Source of the DNA: Pseudoclavibacter sp. AY1F1 | GTDB taxonomy: Bacteria; Actinomycetota; Actinomycetes; Actinomycetales; Microbacteriaceae | Direction: 5' to 3' | Length of the DNA: 64,000 nt | Assembly: GCF_002931075.1 (NCBI RefSeq) | Contig: NZ_PSTQ01000004.1 | Location: 124,001-188,000, forward strand | Shown here: positions 46,437 through 55,039 of the stretch, one piece after another | Numbering within the stretch: position 1 is the first letter of the stretch | Layout of the letters: every line of letters starts with the position of its first letter | Made by a program: the position numbers and the translations under genes | Notes under the pieces: model-generated | Database searches by the model: none | What the model was told of the DNA's origin: nothing | What the model saw: the letters and a program-made list of their open reading frames with translations, nothing else

Positions 46437-46720
46437 GACAACTCCTAACTCGAGGTGCGGCCGAGCAGGCTTCGCCTGCGACCGCTGAACGACGCCACGG
46501 TAAGCGCGCATCCACGCTGCCCGCGAAGGCACCGGATGCTCGCCTCGGCTCCCCCGCGGCACCCCGCCCGAGGACACCACACGCAACCCTCGGCAACCCC
46601 TGACCACCCCCTCCAGGCAACCCGCACGCGAATGGGGTTGAATCGACTCCTGGCGCCCCGACTCCAACACGAAGCCAGCAGACGCAGCGACGCGAGCCGG
46701 TCCGCCAGAAAGGCGACCGC

Positions 46721-47962
46721 ATGACGCTCCCCCTCGAAGCGGCGTTCCCCTCCACGTCCGACCTCACGTCTTACTCGCGGCTCCTCAGCGACGTCTACGA
46801 CGCTGAGTTCTCAGGCGAACGCGCACCGGCGCACCCGCGCGACATCATCGCCGACTCGTGGGCACGACTTCGCCGCCGCGGAGTCCGACCGAGTCGCGGG
46901 CCCGCGAGCGCAAAGCACGCCGAGCCCGCCTCCACTGAAGCCACCGCCGCAAGCGAGCTCAGCTCCGACGCCCTCCTGCTGACCTCGCTTATCCGCGCGA
47001 ACCTCGGCCACCTCTCGACCCTGCTCCGCGACGACACCGCCGTCCTCGTCGTCAGCGACCGCCACGGCCGCATCGTCGCCCGCAGCGGCGGCGCGCAGAT
47101 GCTCTCCCGCGCCGACGACCTCGGGTTCGTCGAAGGCGCAGCGTGGGGCGAGAACAGCGTCGGAACAAACGCCATCGGCACAGCCCTCGCCGCCCGCCGC
47201 GCGGTGCAGGTACACGGCGCCGAGCACTACTCCCGATCGCAGCACCTCTGGAGTTGCACCGCAGCCCCAGTCCGCGACCCCAGAAACGGCCGAACCCTCG
47301 GCACCGTCGACCTCTCCTTCGAAGTCGCCGACGCGCACCCCATGTCGCTCGGCCTCATCTCACTCCTCGCTCAGGCGGCGACACACGACCTCCGCGAGCG
47401 CCACCGCCGCGACATCGCAGCCCTGCGAGCCGCGAGCTTCAGCGCCACCCGCGAACTCGATCACCCGTGGGCCGTCGTCGACGAATGGGGTTGGGTTGCC
47501 GTCTCGCACGGCGTCGACGTGAGCTCCCGTATCCCGCTCCCCCGCGGCATTCAAGCAGGCGACACCTGGACCACCCCATCGGGCGAGGTACTGGTCACGG
47601 GGCTCGACCGGGGGTTCCTGCTCGGCCCGGCACGCGCATCCACGAAACCAGCGGATGCACCAGCGAAGACCTCGATCACCCTGTCGGCAACGGGCACGGG
47701 TGCGCTTGTCGAGCTGCGCACCCCAACCGGCTCGCGCGAAGTGCGCATCCCTTCCCGCCAGGCCGACATCCTCTTCCTCCTAGCCGCCGCACCCCGAGGA
47801 CTCACAGCTCCCGAGCTTTCCACCCGCCTCTACGGAACACCGGAACACGACGTGACGGTGCGAGTCGAGATCAGCCGCCTGCGCCGCCACCTCGGGGACG
47901 TGCTTGTCGCTGCCCCATACCGGTTCGCGCCTGGCATCCTGGTCACTGCTGCGAACAGCTGA
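46721..47962 (+). CDS. GAF-domain transcriptional regulator, AcoR-like
   Basis: A 413-aa protein. The N-terminal part (IIADSWARLRRRGVRPSRG) and GAF domain (VEGAAWGENSVGTNAIGTAL; VRDPRNGRTLGTVDLS) are like the sensor half of AcoR, the regulator of acetoin breakdown. There is no sigma-54 AAA+ domain. The C-terminus instead has a winged-helix (ELSTRLYGTPEHDVTVRVEISRLRRHLG). It is divergent from the acetoin/diacetyl reductase over 284 bp, and probably regulates it. Confidence 0.8.
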   Translation: MTLPLEAAFPSTSDLTSYSRLLSDVYDAEFSGERAPAHPRDIIADSWARLRRRGVRPSRGPASAKHAEPASTEATAASELSSDALLLTSLIRANLGHLSTLLRDDTAVLVVSDRHGRIVARSGGAQMLSRADDLGFVEGAAWGENSVGTNAIGTALAARRAVQVHGAEHYSRSQHLWSCTAAPVRDPRNGRTLGTVDLSFEVADAHPMSLGLISLLAQAATHDLRERHRRDIAALRAASFSATRELDHPWAVVDEWGWVAVSHGVDVSSRIPLPRGIQAGDTWTTPSGEVLVTGLDRGFLLGPARASTKPADAPAKTSITLSATGTGALVELRTPTGSREVRIPSRQADILFLLAAAPRGLTAPELSTRLYGTPEHDVTVRVEISRLRRHLGDVLVAAPYRFAPGILVTAANS

Positions 47963-48074
47963 CCCACCGCATCTACCCGCCCAATTGTTCGCACAATCGG
48001 CTTCCTGGGAATAGCCTGGTACCTGCGCAGCGTTGCGAACCCAGTCACCGAACTCAGAACCAGAGGTCCGCAAC

Positions 48075-49346
48075 ATGCAGGTCATGCCCGAACTCACCCC
48101 CTTCCGGCGAGGGATCGCCCTCTTCGCGCTCGCGCTCGGAGGCTTCGGCATCGGCGTCACCGAGTTCGCCACCATGGGCCTGCTGCCCGACATCGCGCGC
48201 GAACTGCTGCCCGGCTTCGAACAGAACCCGGATGCGGTGATCGCGCAGGCGGGCATCCTCATCTCCGCCTACGCGCTCGGCGTTGTCGTCGGCGCCCCCG
48301 TGTTCGCGGTGCTCGCGGCGCGCATGTCGCAGACGAAGCTCGCCTTCTGGCTGCTCGGCATCTTCATCGTCGCCTCGGCCGCATCCGCCCTGATGCCCGA
48401 CTTCGGCACGACCGCGGTCATGCGCTTCATCGCCGCGCTCCCCCACGGCGCGTACTTCGGCGTCGCCTCGCTGCTCGCCGCCCGCATCATGGGCCCAGGC
48501 AAGCAGGGCCAGGGCGTCGCGCTCGCCCTTTCCGGCCTCACGATCGCCAACATCTTCGGCGTGCCCCTCGCGACCTGGCTCGGCCAGGCCAGCGGCTGGC
48601 GCTACGCGTACATCCTCGTCGCCGCCATCTTCTTCGTCACGTTCCTCCTCGTCTTCTTCTTCGTGCCCCGCTACCCCGGCAACCCCGAGCGCAGCGCCAT
48701 GAAGGAACTCATCGCGTTCAAGAACCCGCGCTTGTGGATCATGGTCGCCGTCGGCGCCATCGGCTTCGGCGGCTTCTTCGCCGTCTACTCGTACATCGCA
48801 GAAGTCACGACCCGCGAGACAGGCCTCGGCGCCGGCATCGTGCCGTGGGTGCTCGCGACCCTCGGCGTCGGCATGACGCTCGGCAACCTCATCGGCGGAT
48901 GGGCCGCCGACCGCAACCTCACGCGCACGATGTTCGTCGGCTTCGGCTCGTTCATCGCCTCACTCGTGTTCTACAGCCTCATCGCCTCGAACCCGGTCGG
49001 CCTGTTCATCGCCGTCTTCTTCCTCGGCCTCACCTCGTCGTCGCTGCTCCCCGCCATCCAGTCGCGACTCGTGCGCATCGCCGACGAGGCCGCACTCCTC
49101 GGGGCAGCCATCAACCACGCCGCCTTCAACGTCGGCAACAGCCTCGGCGCGTGGCTCGGCGGCATGGTCATCGCGGGCGGCCTCGGCTACCTCGCGCCCG
49201 GCTGGGTCGGCGTTGTCCTCGCCGTCCTCGGCATGGCACTCACCGCGCTCGGCGTCTCCGTCGAGCGACGCGACAAGCGCCACTCGCTCGACACGACCGG
49301 CCTCCGCACCATCCCCGCAGCCGAGCGCGCCGACGTCGGAGCCTGA
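48075..49346 (+). CDS. MFS transporter, drug/sugar-efflux type
   Basis: ATG at 48075 with AGAGG upstream gives 423 aa and 12 predicted helices. It starts FALALGGFGIGVTEFATMGLLPDIA, the signature of the AraJ/DHA1 group of arabinose- or drug-efflux permeases (here with FVPRYPG after helix 6). The substrate is not predictable. It ends 6 bp before a long inverted repeat that should terminate it. Confidence 0.85.
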   Translation: MQVMPELTPFRRGIALFALALGGFGIGVTEFATMGLLPDIARELLPGFEQNPDAVIAQAGILISAYALGVVVGAPVFAVLAARMSQTKLAFWLLGIFIVASAASALMPDFGTTAVMRFIAALPHGAYFGVASLLAARIMGPGKQGQGVALALSGLTIANIFGVPLATWLGQASGWRYAYILVAAIFFVTFLLVFFFVPRYPGNPERSAMKELIAFKNPRLWIMVAVGAIGFGGFFAVYSYIAEVTTRETGLGAGIVPWVLATLGVGMTLGNLIGGWAADRNLTRTMFVGFGSFIASLVFYSLIASNPVGLFIAVFFLGLTSSSLLPAIQSRLVRIADEAALLGAAINHAAFNVGNSLGAWLGGMVIAGGLGYLAPGWVGVVLAVLGMALTALGVSVERRDKRHSLDTTGLRTIPAAERADVGA

Positions 49347-49352
49347 AGTACC

Positions 49353-49416
49353 GATCGCTGCCCGGCGTTTCGCCCTCTGAGGTGACCTTCAGAGGGCGAA
49401 ACGCCGGGCAGCGATC
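49353..49416. terminator. Bidirectional terminator with 28-bp perfect stem
   Basis: The 28 bases at 49353-49380 are exactly complementary to 49389-49416, with an 8-nt loop (GGTGACCT). It starts 6 bp after the MFS stop and lies 105 bp before the end of the convergent glutaminase gene. No T-run is present. The stem is unusually long and perfect for a terminator. Confidence 0.75.
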
Positions 49417-49521
49417 ACTAAGGGAGCCCAGGCCCGCGACGGGCAGCGTTCAGCGCGCCGGATCATTGCGCAGCGACGGCCCACCGCCGACAGCCCTCGG
49501 CACACGGCCGGACCCGGCGCG

Positions 49522-50601
49522 CTACTGCACGGTCGATGCGAAGAGGTTCAGCCCGAGCTTGTTCGACAGGTGCCTCGTGGCGCGGATGCCGCGCACGCTG
49601 TTTCCTGCCGCATCCAGCGGCGGGGAGAACGTCGCAAGCGAGCCCTTACCCGGCGCGATCGTGACGATGCCGCCGGAGACGCCGCTCTTGCCCGGCATGC
49701 CCACCTCGAACAGCCAGTCGCCGCTCGCCTCGTACATGCCGTTCGTCGCCATGACGGAGAGCACGTCGCGGCTCACGGACGGGTCGACGACGTCGACGCC
49801 GGAGACGGGGCAGTCGCCGCCGTCTGCGAGCGTGGCTCCCATCGTCGCGAGGTCCTCGGCCGTGACGAGCAGCGAGCACTGGCGCGTGTACAGCTCGGTG
49901 ACCTGCATGGGGTCGAGGGAGATGTGCCCGTAACTCTCCAGCAGACGCGCGATGCCGCGGTTGCGTGTGTTGGTCTCCATCTCCGACTCGTAGACCCGCT
50001 CGTCGATCTCGAGCGTGTGCCCCGCGAACTTCGAGAGCCCCTCGTGAATGAAGTCCCACTTCTCGTCCCACGTTTTGCCGGGCACGAGCGACGTCGTGGC
50101 GAGCGCTCCCGCGTTGACCAGCGGGTTCATGGTGCGGCCCCCGTTGAGTTCGATCGCCATGACCGAGTTGAACGGCAGGCCCGTGTTGTTCACGCCGATG
50201 CGCTCCCGCACTTCCACGTGGCCGAGCTCCTGCACGACAAGCGCGTAGACAAACGCCTTCGAGATCGACTGGATCGAGAACTGCAGCTGCGCATCCCCGA
50301 ACGAGAAGCGGTGCCCCGTCGCCGAGGTGAGGCTCAGTCCGAACCACGAGGAATCGGCCTCCGCGAGCGCCGGAATGTAGTCGGCGACCCGCCCGTCCTG
50401 CACGTCGCGGTAGCGCTCGTAGGTCTCCGCGAGGATCTCGCGCACCTGCCCCGCGGCGGGAAGGCTGCCTGTTGAGACGACGCGACTATCCGGCGCCACG
50501 AGGTCGGGCTCGTGCGGGAACTCGGTCGGATGCTCGAGCAGCGTCGATGGTGCGGAGCTGGCGGCTTGTCCTGGGCGGGCAGCGTCGGGGAGAGTCGTCA
50601 C
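49522..50601 (-). CDS. glsA: Glutaminase A (first of a tandem pair)
   Basis: A 359-aa serine-dependent glutaminase. The catalytic Ser-x-x-Lys is in FSIQSISKAFVYAL; further family motifs are GVNNTGLPFNSVMAIEL, NPLVNAGALATTS, ARLLESYGHIS and GKSGVSGGIVTIAPGKG. It hydrolyses glutamine to glutamate and ammonia in the cytoplasm. It is about two-thirds identical by eye to the next gene, from which it is separated by 10 bp, so the pair arose by duplication. The N-terminal 30 residues are unrelated and possibly disordered. Confidence 0.93.
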   Translation of the reverse strand: MTTLPDAARPGQAASSAPSTLLEHPTEFPHEPDLVAPDSRVVSTGSLPAAGQVREILAETYERYRDVQDGRVADYIPALAEADSSWFGLSLTSATGHRFSFGDAQLQFSIQSISKAFVYALVVQELGHVEVRERIGVNNTGLPFNSVMAIELNGGRTMNPLVNAGALATTSLVPGKTWDEKWDFIHEGLSKFAGHTLEIDERVYESEMETNTRNRGIARLLESYGHISLDPMQVTELYTRQCSLLVTAEDLATMGATLADGGDCPVSGVDVVDPSVSRDVLSVMATNGMYEASGDWLFEVGMPGKSGVSGGIVTIAPGKGSLATFSPPLDAAGNSVRGIRATRHLSNKLGLNLFASTVQ

Positions 50602-50611
50602 GACCCCGAAT

Positions 50612-51658
50612 CTAGTCGTGAACGGTGCCCGACGCGAAGAGGTTCATGCCGAGCTCGTTCGAGAGGTGCCTGGCCGCCTTGATGCCGCGCACGCTGTTCC
50701 CGGCGTCATCGAGGCGCGGCGAGTAGCTCGCGAACCCGCCCTTACCGGGCGCAATCGTCACGAGCCCGCCCGAGACGCCGCTCTTGGCGGGCATCCCGAT
50801 CTCGTACAGCCACTCACCGCTCGCCTCGTACAGGCCGTTCGCTGCCATCACGGCGAGGGCATCCCTGGATGCACCCTGCCCGATGACCTGTTCGCCCGTC
50901 TTCGGGTTCTTTCCACCGTCGGCGAGCGTCGCGCCCATGACGGCGAGGTCTTCCGTGCTCACGAGCAGCGCGCACTGGCGCGTGTACAGCTCCGTCACCT
51001 CGTGCGGGTCGAGGGTGATGTGCCCGTAGCTCTGCAGGAGGCGCGCGATGCCCTGGTTGCGGATGTTGTTCTCGCGTTCAGACTCGAACGCATCCTGATC
51101 GATCTCGAGGTCGCGCCCCGCGAAGGCCGAGAGGCCTCGGAGGATGAAGTCCCACTTCTCCTCCCACGTCTCCCCCGGCGCGAGCGCCGACGTGGCAAGC
51201 GCGCCCGCGTTGACGAGCGGGTTCATGGTGCGGCCGCCGTTGAGCTCGATCGCCATGACCGAGTCGAACGGCAGCCCCGTGTTGTTGACGCCCACGAGCT
51301 CGCGCGCCTTCGTGTGGCCCACCTCCTCGCGCACGAGCGCAAACACGAACGCCTTCGAGATCGACTGGATCGTGAAGAGCAGCTCCGCGTCGCCGCGGCT
51401 GTACGCCTGCCCCTCCGTGGAGACGATGCAGATCCCGAACAGGTCGGGATCCGCATCCGCCAACGCCGGAATGTAGTCGGGCACCTCGCCGTCGTCGACC
51501 GACGCGAACTGCTCGTAGGTCTCGTCGACCGCCGTCTTCACGTCGCCGGAGTCGGGCAGCTGCCCCGTCGAGATCGCCGAGCGGCTCGAGTGCACCATCT
51601 CCGGCTCGTCGCCGAACATGTGCGTCGCGTCTATGGATCTGTTCCCGGTGTCAGTCAC
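50612..51658 (-). CDS. glsA: Glutaminase A (second of a tandem pair)
   Basis: A 348-aa paralogue of the preceding gene with all motifs kept: FTIQSISKAFVFAL, GVNNTGLPFDSVMAIEL, NPLVNAGALATSA and AKSGVSGGLVTIAPGKG. It lies 9 bp downstream of the amine oxidase stop in the same direction. The adjacency with an amino-acid permease and an oxidase suggests uptake and breakdown of amino acids. Confidence 0.93.
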   Translation of the reverse strand: MTDTGNRSIDATHMFGDEPEMVHSSRSAISTGQLPDSGDVKTAVDETYEQFASVDDGEVPDYIPALADADPDLFGICIVSTEGQAYSRGDAELLFTIQSISKAFVFALVREEVGHTKARELVGVNNTGLPFDSVMAIELNGGRTMNPLVNAGALATSALAPGETWEEKWDFILRGLSAFAGRDLEIDQDAFESERENNIRNQGIARLLQSYGHITLDPHEVTELYTRQCALLVSTEDLAVMGATLADGGKNPKTGEQVIGQGASRDALAVMAANGLYEASGEWLYEIGMPAKSGVSGGLVTIAPGKGGFASYSPRLDDAGNSVRGIKAARHLSNELGMNLFASGTVHD

Positions 51659-51667
51659 CGGGCCAGG

Positions 51668-53380
51668 CTAATCGAGGCGTACCGGAGCAAGCTCCGACCA
51701 GACATCCCCCGGCCCAGGGTTCTCTGCAGCGGATGCGCCGCCCAGGTGCTTCGCGACGCCCCACACGGCGTTCAGCGCGGTCGTGACCGCGCCCTCCGCC
51801 CAGCCGGCCGTGAACGAGATGTCGTCGCCCGCGAGGAAGATGCCCCGCTGGTGCGTGTCGAGCTCGTCCTGCACGAAGTGCCCGAAGAGGCGCTCCTGGT
51901 ACCGGTAGTGGCCTGGCAGGTTGTTCTTGAAGGCACCCATGTAGTTGGGGTCGGCCTCCCACGACACCGTGATGGGCTCCCCCACGATGTGCGCGCCGAT
52001 GTCGAGGCCAGGGTAGATCTTGTCGAGCGAGTGCAGCATGAGCCGCGTGCGCTCCGACGCGTCGAGCGCCAGCCACTTCAGGGCGTCGTCGTTCCACGTG
52101 TAGGAGAGCAGGATCACGGCGGGCTTGTCCGGCCCCTCGTCGATCAGGTAGGTGGCCCGCGGCAGGCGATCGGTGAGCGTCATGCTCATGACCGGCTTGC
52201 CGGTCTCCGGGTCGAGGTCGCGCCAGAACGGGCGGTCGACCATCACGAACGTCTTCGACGAGAGCATGTAGTGGCTCTTCTCGATGGCCGTCCACATCTC
52301 CGGCGAGAAGAGCTCCTCGTCGGTGTCGATGCGCGCCGACAGCAGCCACGACTGGCAGGTGACGATGGCGGAGGCGAACTCCTGCGTGCGCCCCCACTTC
52401 TCCGTGATGCTGACGCCGCCGTTCGGCCCGCGCTTGATCGCCGCGACCGCCCCGCGCGGAACCCCGCCGTGCAGGCTCGCGAGGCTCGTACCCTCGGGCC
52501 AGTGCTCGAGCTCCACCGGCTCGTGGTGCCAGAGGTCGACGGGCAGCTTCTGCGCTCCGCCCACGATGCGGCGGTGCGCGTCATCAGCGTTCGTGAACAC
52601 GACCCGCAGGATCTCGAGGATCGAGTTCCCGAAGTCGGTGTCCCACCCGCCGGTGCCGAAGCCCACCTGGCCGAACGCCTCGATGTGCTCGAAACTGAGA
52701 TCCCTGAAGGCCGCGCTCTCTGCCACGAATCCATAGAACGAGCGGTTGTCGAACTTGTCGACCAGCTCGTTCCAGGCAGCCTTCAGGGTCTCGGTGTCGC
52801 GCGCCCGGATGGCGTCCTGGATGCGAACCAGGTCGGCCTCCTCCGTGAGCGCACGCTTCCACGCCTCCGCCACCTCCGTGAAGAATGGGGGCAGGTCGGC
52901 AGGAGTCTCAGCGTAGAACGACTTGCCGGCGAGCTCGATGACCGTCGAGGGGGTCACTTCGGCAAGTGGGTTCGGGAACGCCTGGGTCTCGAGGCCAAGC
53001 AGATCGACGTAGTGGTAGAACGCCCGGCCCGACTCGGGGAAGCGCATCCCGCCAAGGTCGGCGATGACGCTCGGCGCCGCGTCGAACGAGCGCGTCTTGA
53101 GGCGCCCACCGATGCTGTCGGCCTCGAAGATGACGGGCTTGAGCCCCATCTTCATGAGCTCGTACGCGGCGACAACCCCGGCGACGCCCGCGCCGACGAC
53201 GGCCACCTCCGTGCCGTGGCGGTGCTCCGGCACCGAGCCGAGGCCGGCCGGGTGCGAGAGGAAGTCGTCGTAGCTGAACGGGAAGTCCGGGTTGAGCATG
53301 GTCACAGGCTGCGGGTCCTGCGGCGTGGATGCACCTTCCGCGCGTTGCGGGCCGCTCGGCATCGGGGTCGCGATGGTCAC
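51668..53380 (-). CDS. FAD-dependent amine/L-amino-acid oxidase
   Basis: GTG at 53380 has AAGGAG 5 bp upstream and overlaps the permease stop (GTGA). The product is 570 aa. The FAD dinucleotide site is VAVVGAGVAGVVAAYELMKMG with the acidic VIFEAD and GGRLKTR. The C-terminal FAD motif is GIFLAGDDISFTAGWAEGA. The family covers tryptophan 2-monooxygenase, phenylalanine 2-monooxygenase and L-amino-acid oxidases; the arginine near the start of the substrate domain cannot be placed reliably, so the substrate is open. Coupled to an amino-acid permease, it probably oxidises the imported compound. Confidence 0.85.
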   Translation of the reverse strand: MTIATPMPSGPQRAEGASTPQDPQPVTMLNPDFPFSYDDFLSHPAGLGSVPEHRHGTEVAVVGAGVAGVVAAYELMKMGLKPVIFEADSIGGRLKTRSFDAAPSVIADLGGMRFPESGRAFYHYVDLLGLETQAFPNPLAEVTPSTVIELAGKSFYAETPADLPPFFTEVAEAWKRALTEEADLVRIQDAIRARDTETLKAAWNELVDKFDNRSFYGFVAESAAFRDLSFEHIEAFGQVGFGTGGWDTDFGNSILEILRVVFTNADDAHRRIVGGAQKLPVDLWHHEPVELEHWPEGTSLASLHGGVPRGAVAAIKRGPNGGVSITEKWGRTQEFASAIVTCQSWLLSARIDTDEELFSPEMWTAIEKSHYMLSSKTFVMVDRPFWRDLDPETGKPVMSMTLTDRLPRATYLIDEGPDKPAVILLSYTWNDDALKWLALDASERTRLMLHSLDKIYPGLDIGAHIVGEPITVSWEADPNYMGAFKNNLPGHYRYQERLFGHFVQDELDTHQRGIFLAGDDISFTAGWAEGAVTTALNAVWGVAKHLGGASAAENPGPGDVWSELAPVRLD

Positions 53381-54885
53381 TTGTGCTCCTTCATGATGAC
53401 GGGGGTCGCGGCCGTTGCCGCGTTGACGTAGTCGTTCTCGCTCATGGCGCCGACGATGGAGTGCTTCCGACCGTACGCGAAGTACAGGGCGACGCCCACG
53501 ACCATCCACAGACCGAACACCATCCACGTGGTGCCGCCGAGGGTGACCATGAGGCCGAGGCACATGACGATGCCAAGAATCGGCACGACAGGGAAGAACG
53601 GCACCTTGTAGCTGCGCGGCAGCTCGGGGCGGGCGCGGCGCAGGTAGATGACCGAGAGATTGACCAGCGCAAACGCGAACAGGGTGCCGATGCTCGTCGC
53701 ATCCGCCAGCTCGCCGAGCGGGATGAACGCCGCGACGACCGCGATGATGACGCCCACGATCACCGTTCCGGCAACCGGGGTGCCCGTCGAGGGGCGGACG
53801 CGGCCGAAGATCTTCGGCACCATGCCGTCGCGTGCCATGCGGAACAGGATGCGCGTCTGCCCGTAGTAGACGGTGAGGACGACGCTCGCGATCGCGATGA
53901 CGGCGCCGACCGAGAACATGAGCGCGAGCAGCGGCTGGCCGGTGATGTCGGTGAGGATGCGCACAAACGCTGCCTCGCCGTCGTTGAACTCGGTCCACGG
54001 GAGCGCGCCGATCGCGGCAACCGCGACGAGGATGTACACGACCGTGACGATGACCATCGAGAGGATGATCGCGCGCGGCAGATCCTTCTGCGGGTTCTTC
54101 GCCTCATCGCCTGCCGTCGAGGCGGCGTCGAAGCCGATGTACGAGAAGAAGAGGCGACTCGAGGCGGCTGCGACTCCGGCGGCGCCCATGGGGGCGAGCG
54201 GCTCGAAGTTCTGCATCGTGAACGCCGTGAAGGCGATGAACACGAAGACGAGCAGCACGATGACCTTGATGGCGACCATGACGGTGTTCACCCAGGCGCT
54301 CTCCTTCGCGCCGCGCACGAGCAGCAGCATCGCGACGATCACGAGGGCCGCGGCGGGCAGATTGAAGAAGCCGCCGTCGAGGCCGATCGGGTTGGCAAGC
54401 GCGGGCGGAAGGGCGAGACCAAAGACGCCGAGCGCTTCGTTGACGTACTGGCCGGCACCGACCGCGACTGCCGCGACTGAGACACCGTACTCGAGCACAA
54501 GGCACCACCCGCACACCCAGGCGACACCTTCGCCCATCGTGGCGTAGGAGTACGAGTAGCTCGAGCCAGAGACGGGCACGGAGCTCGCCATCTCGGCGTA
54601 CGAGAGGGCGGAGAGGAGAGCTGCGAGCCCTGCGACGGCAAACGCGATCCAGACGGCCGGTCCTGCAAGCGGGACCGCGGTGCCGAGGATCACGAAGATT
54701 CCCGTGCCGAGGGTCGCCCCGACGCTGATCATGGTGAGCTGCCACATGCCGAGGGTGCGCTTGAGACCGCCCTCGCCCGACTCGGTCAGCGACTCGTCGG
54801 TGAGCTGCTCCAGCGGCTTGCGACGCAGAAGCTGCGCGCCCAGCGGCGTGCGTGTTCTACCGGTCGTGGTGGGTGATGTCGCCAT
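53377..54885 (-). CDS. APC-family amino acid permease
   Basis: ATG at 54885 gives 502 aa; upstream Mets (55146) lie in the divergent gene's promoter. About 12-14 helices, starting KRTLGMWQLTMISVGATLGTGIFVILG, with FFSYIGFDAASTAGDEAKNPQKDLPRAI, a classical cationic/APC signature (CAT-like). It imports an amino acid or amine. The gene is translationally coupled to the oxidase and divergent from a PucR-type regulator. Confidence 0.88.
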   Translation of the reverse strand: MATSPTTTGRTRTPLGAQLLRRKPLEQLTDESLTESGEGGLKRTLGMWQLTMISVGATLGTGIFVILGTAVPLAGPAVWIAFAVAGLAALLSALSYAEMASSVPVSGSSYSYSYATMGEGVAWVCGWCLVLEYGVSVAAVAVGAGQYVNEALGVFGLALPPALANPIGLDGGFFNLPAAALVIVAMLLLVRGAKESAWVNTVMVAIKVIVLLVFVFIAFTAFTMQNFEPLAPMGAAGVAAASSRLFFSYIGFDAASTAGDEAKNPQKDLPRAIILSMVIVTVVYILVAVAAIGALPWTEFNDGEAAFVRILTDITGQPLLALMFSVGAVIAIASVVLTVYYGQTRILFRMARDGMVPKIFGRVRPSTGTPVAGTVIVGVIIAVVAAFIPLGELADATSIGTLFAFALVNLSVIYLRRARPELPRSYKVPFFPVVPILGIVMCLGLMVTLGGTTWMVFGLWMVVGVALYFAYGRKHSIVGAMSENDYVNAATAATPVIMKEHK

Positions 54886-55039
54886 TGACGGTTCCCCTTC
54901 TTTCTTGGGAGGGTGCAGCGTGATCAGGGATCGATCAGCTCTGGTGAGCGTGGCCATCGTATGGTCGCACCGCGCAACGCAGACACGGGCGATATGCTCG
55001 GTTCGTTGCGAAGATGCGACAGAATGCACGGGAGCTCTC

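Noticed and set aside
50618-53431. Long plus-strand open frame (about 937 codons) opposite the glutaminase and oxidase genes
   Set aside because: It is the antisense shadow of well-conserved minus-strand genes with overlapping stop-start junctions; composition is R/H/D-rich, typical of GC-rich shadows.
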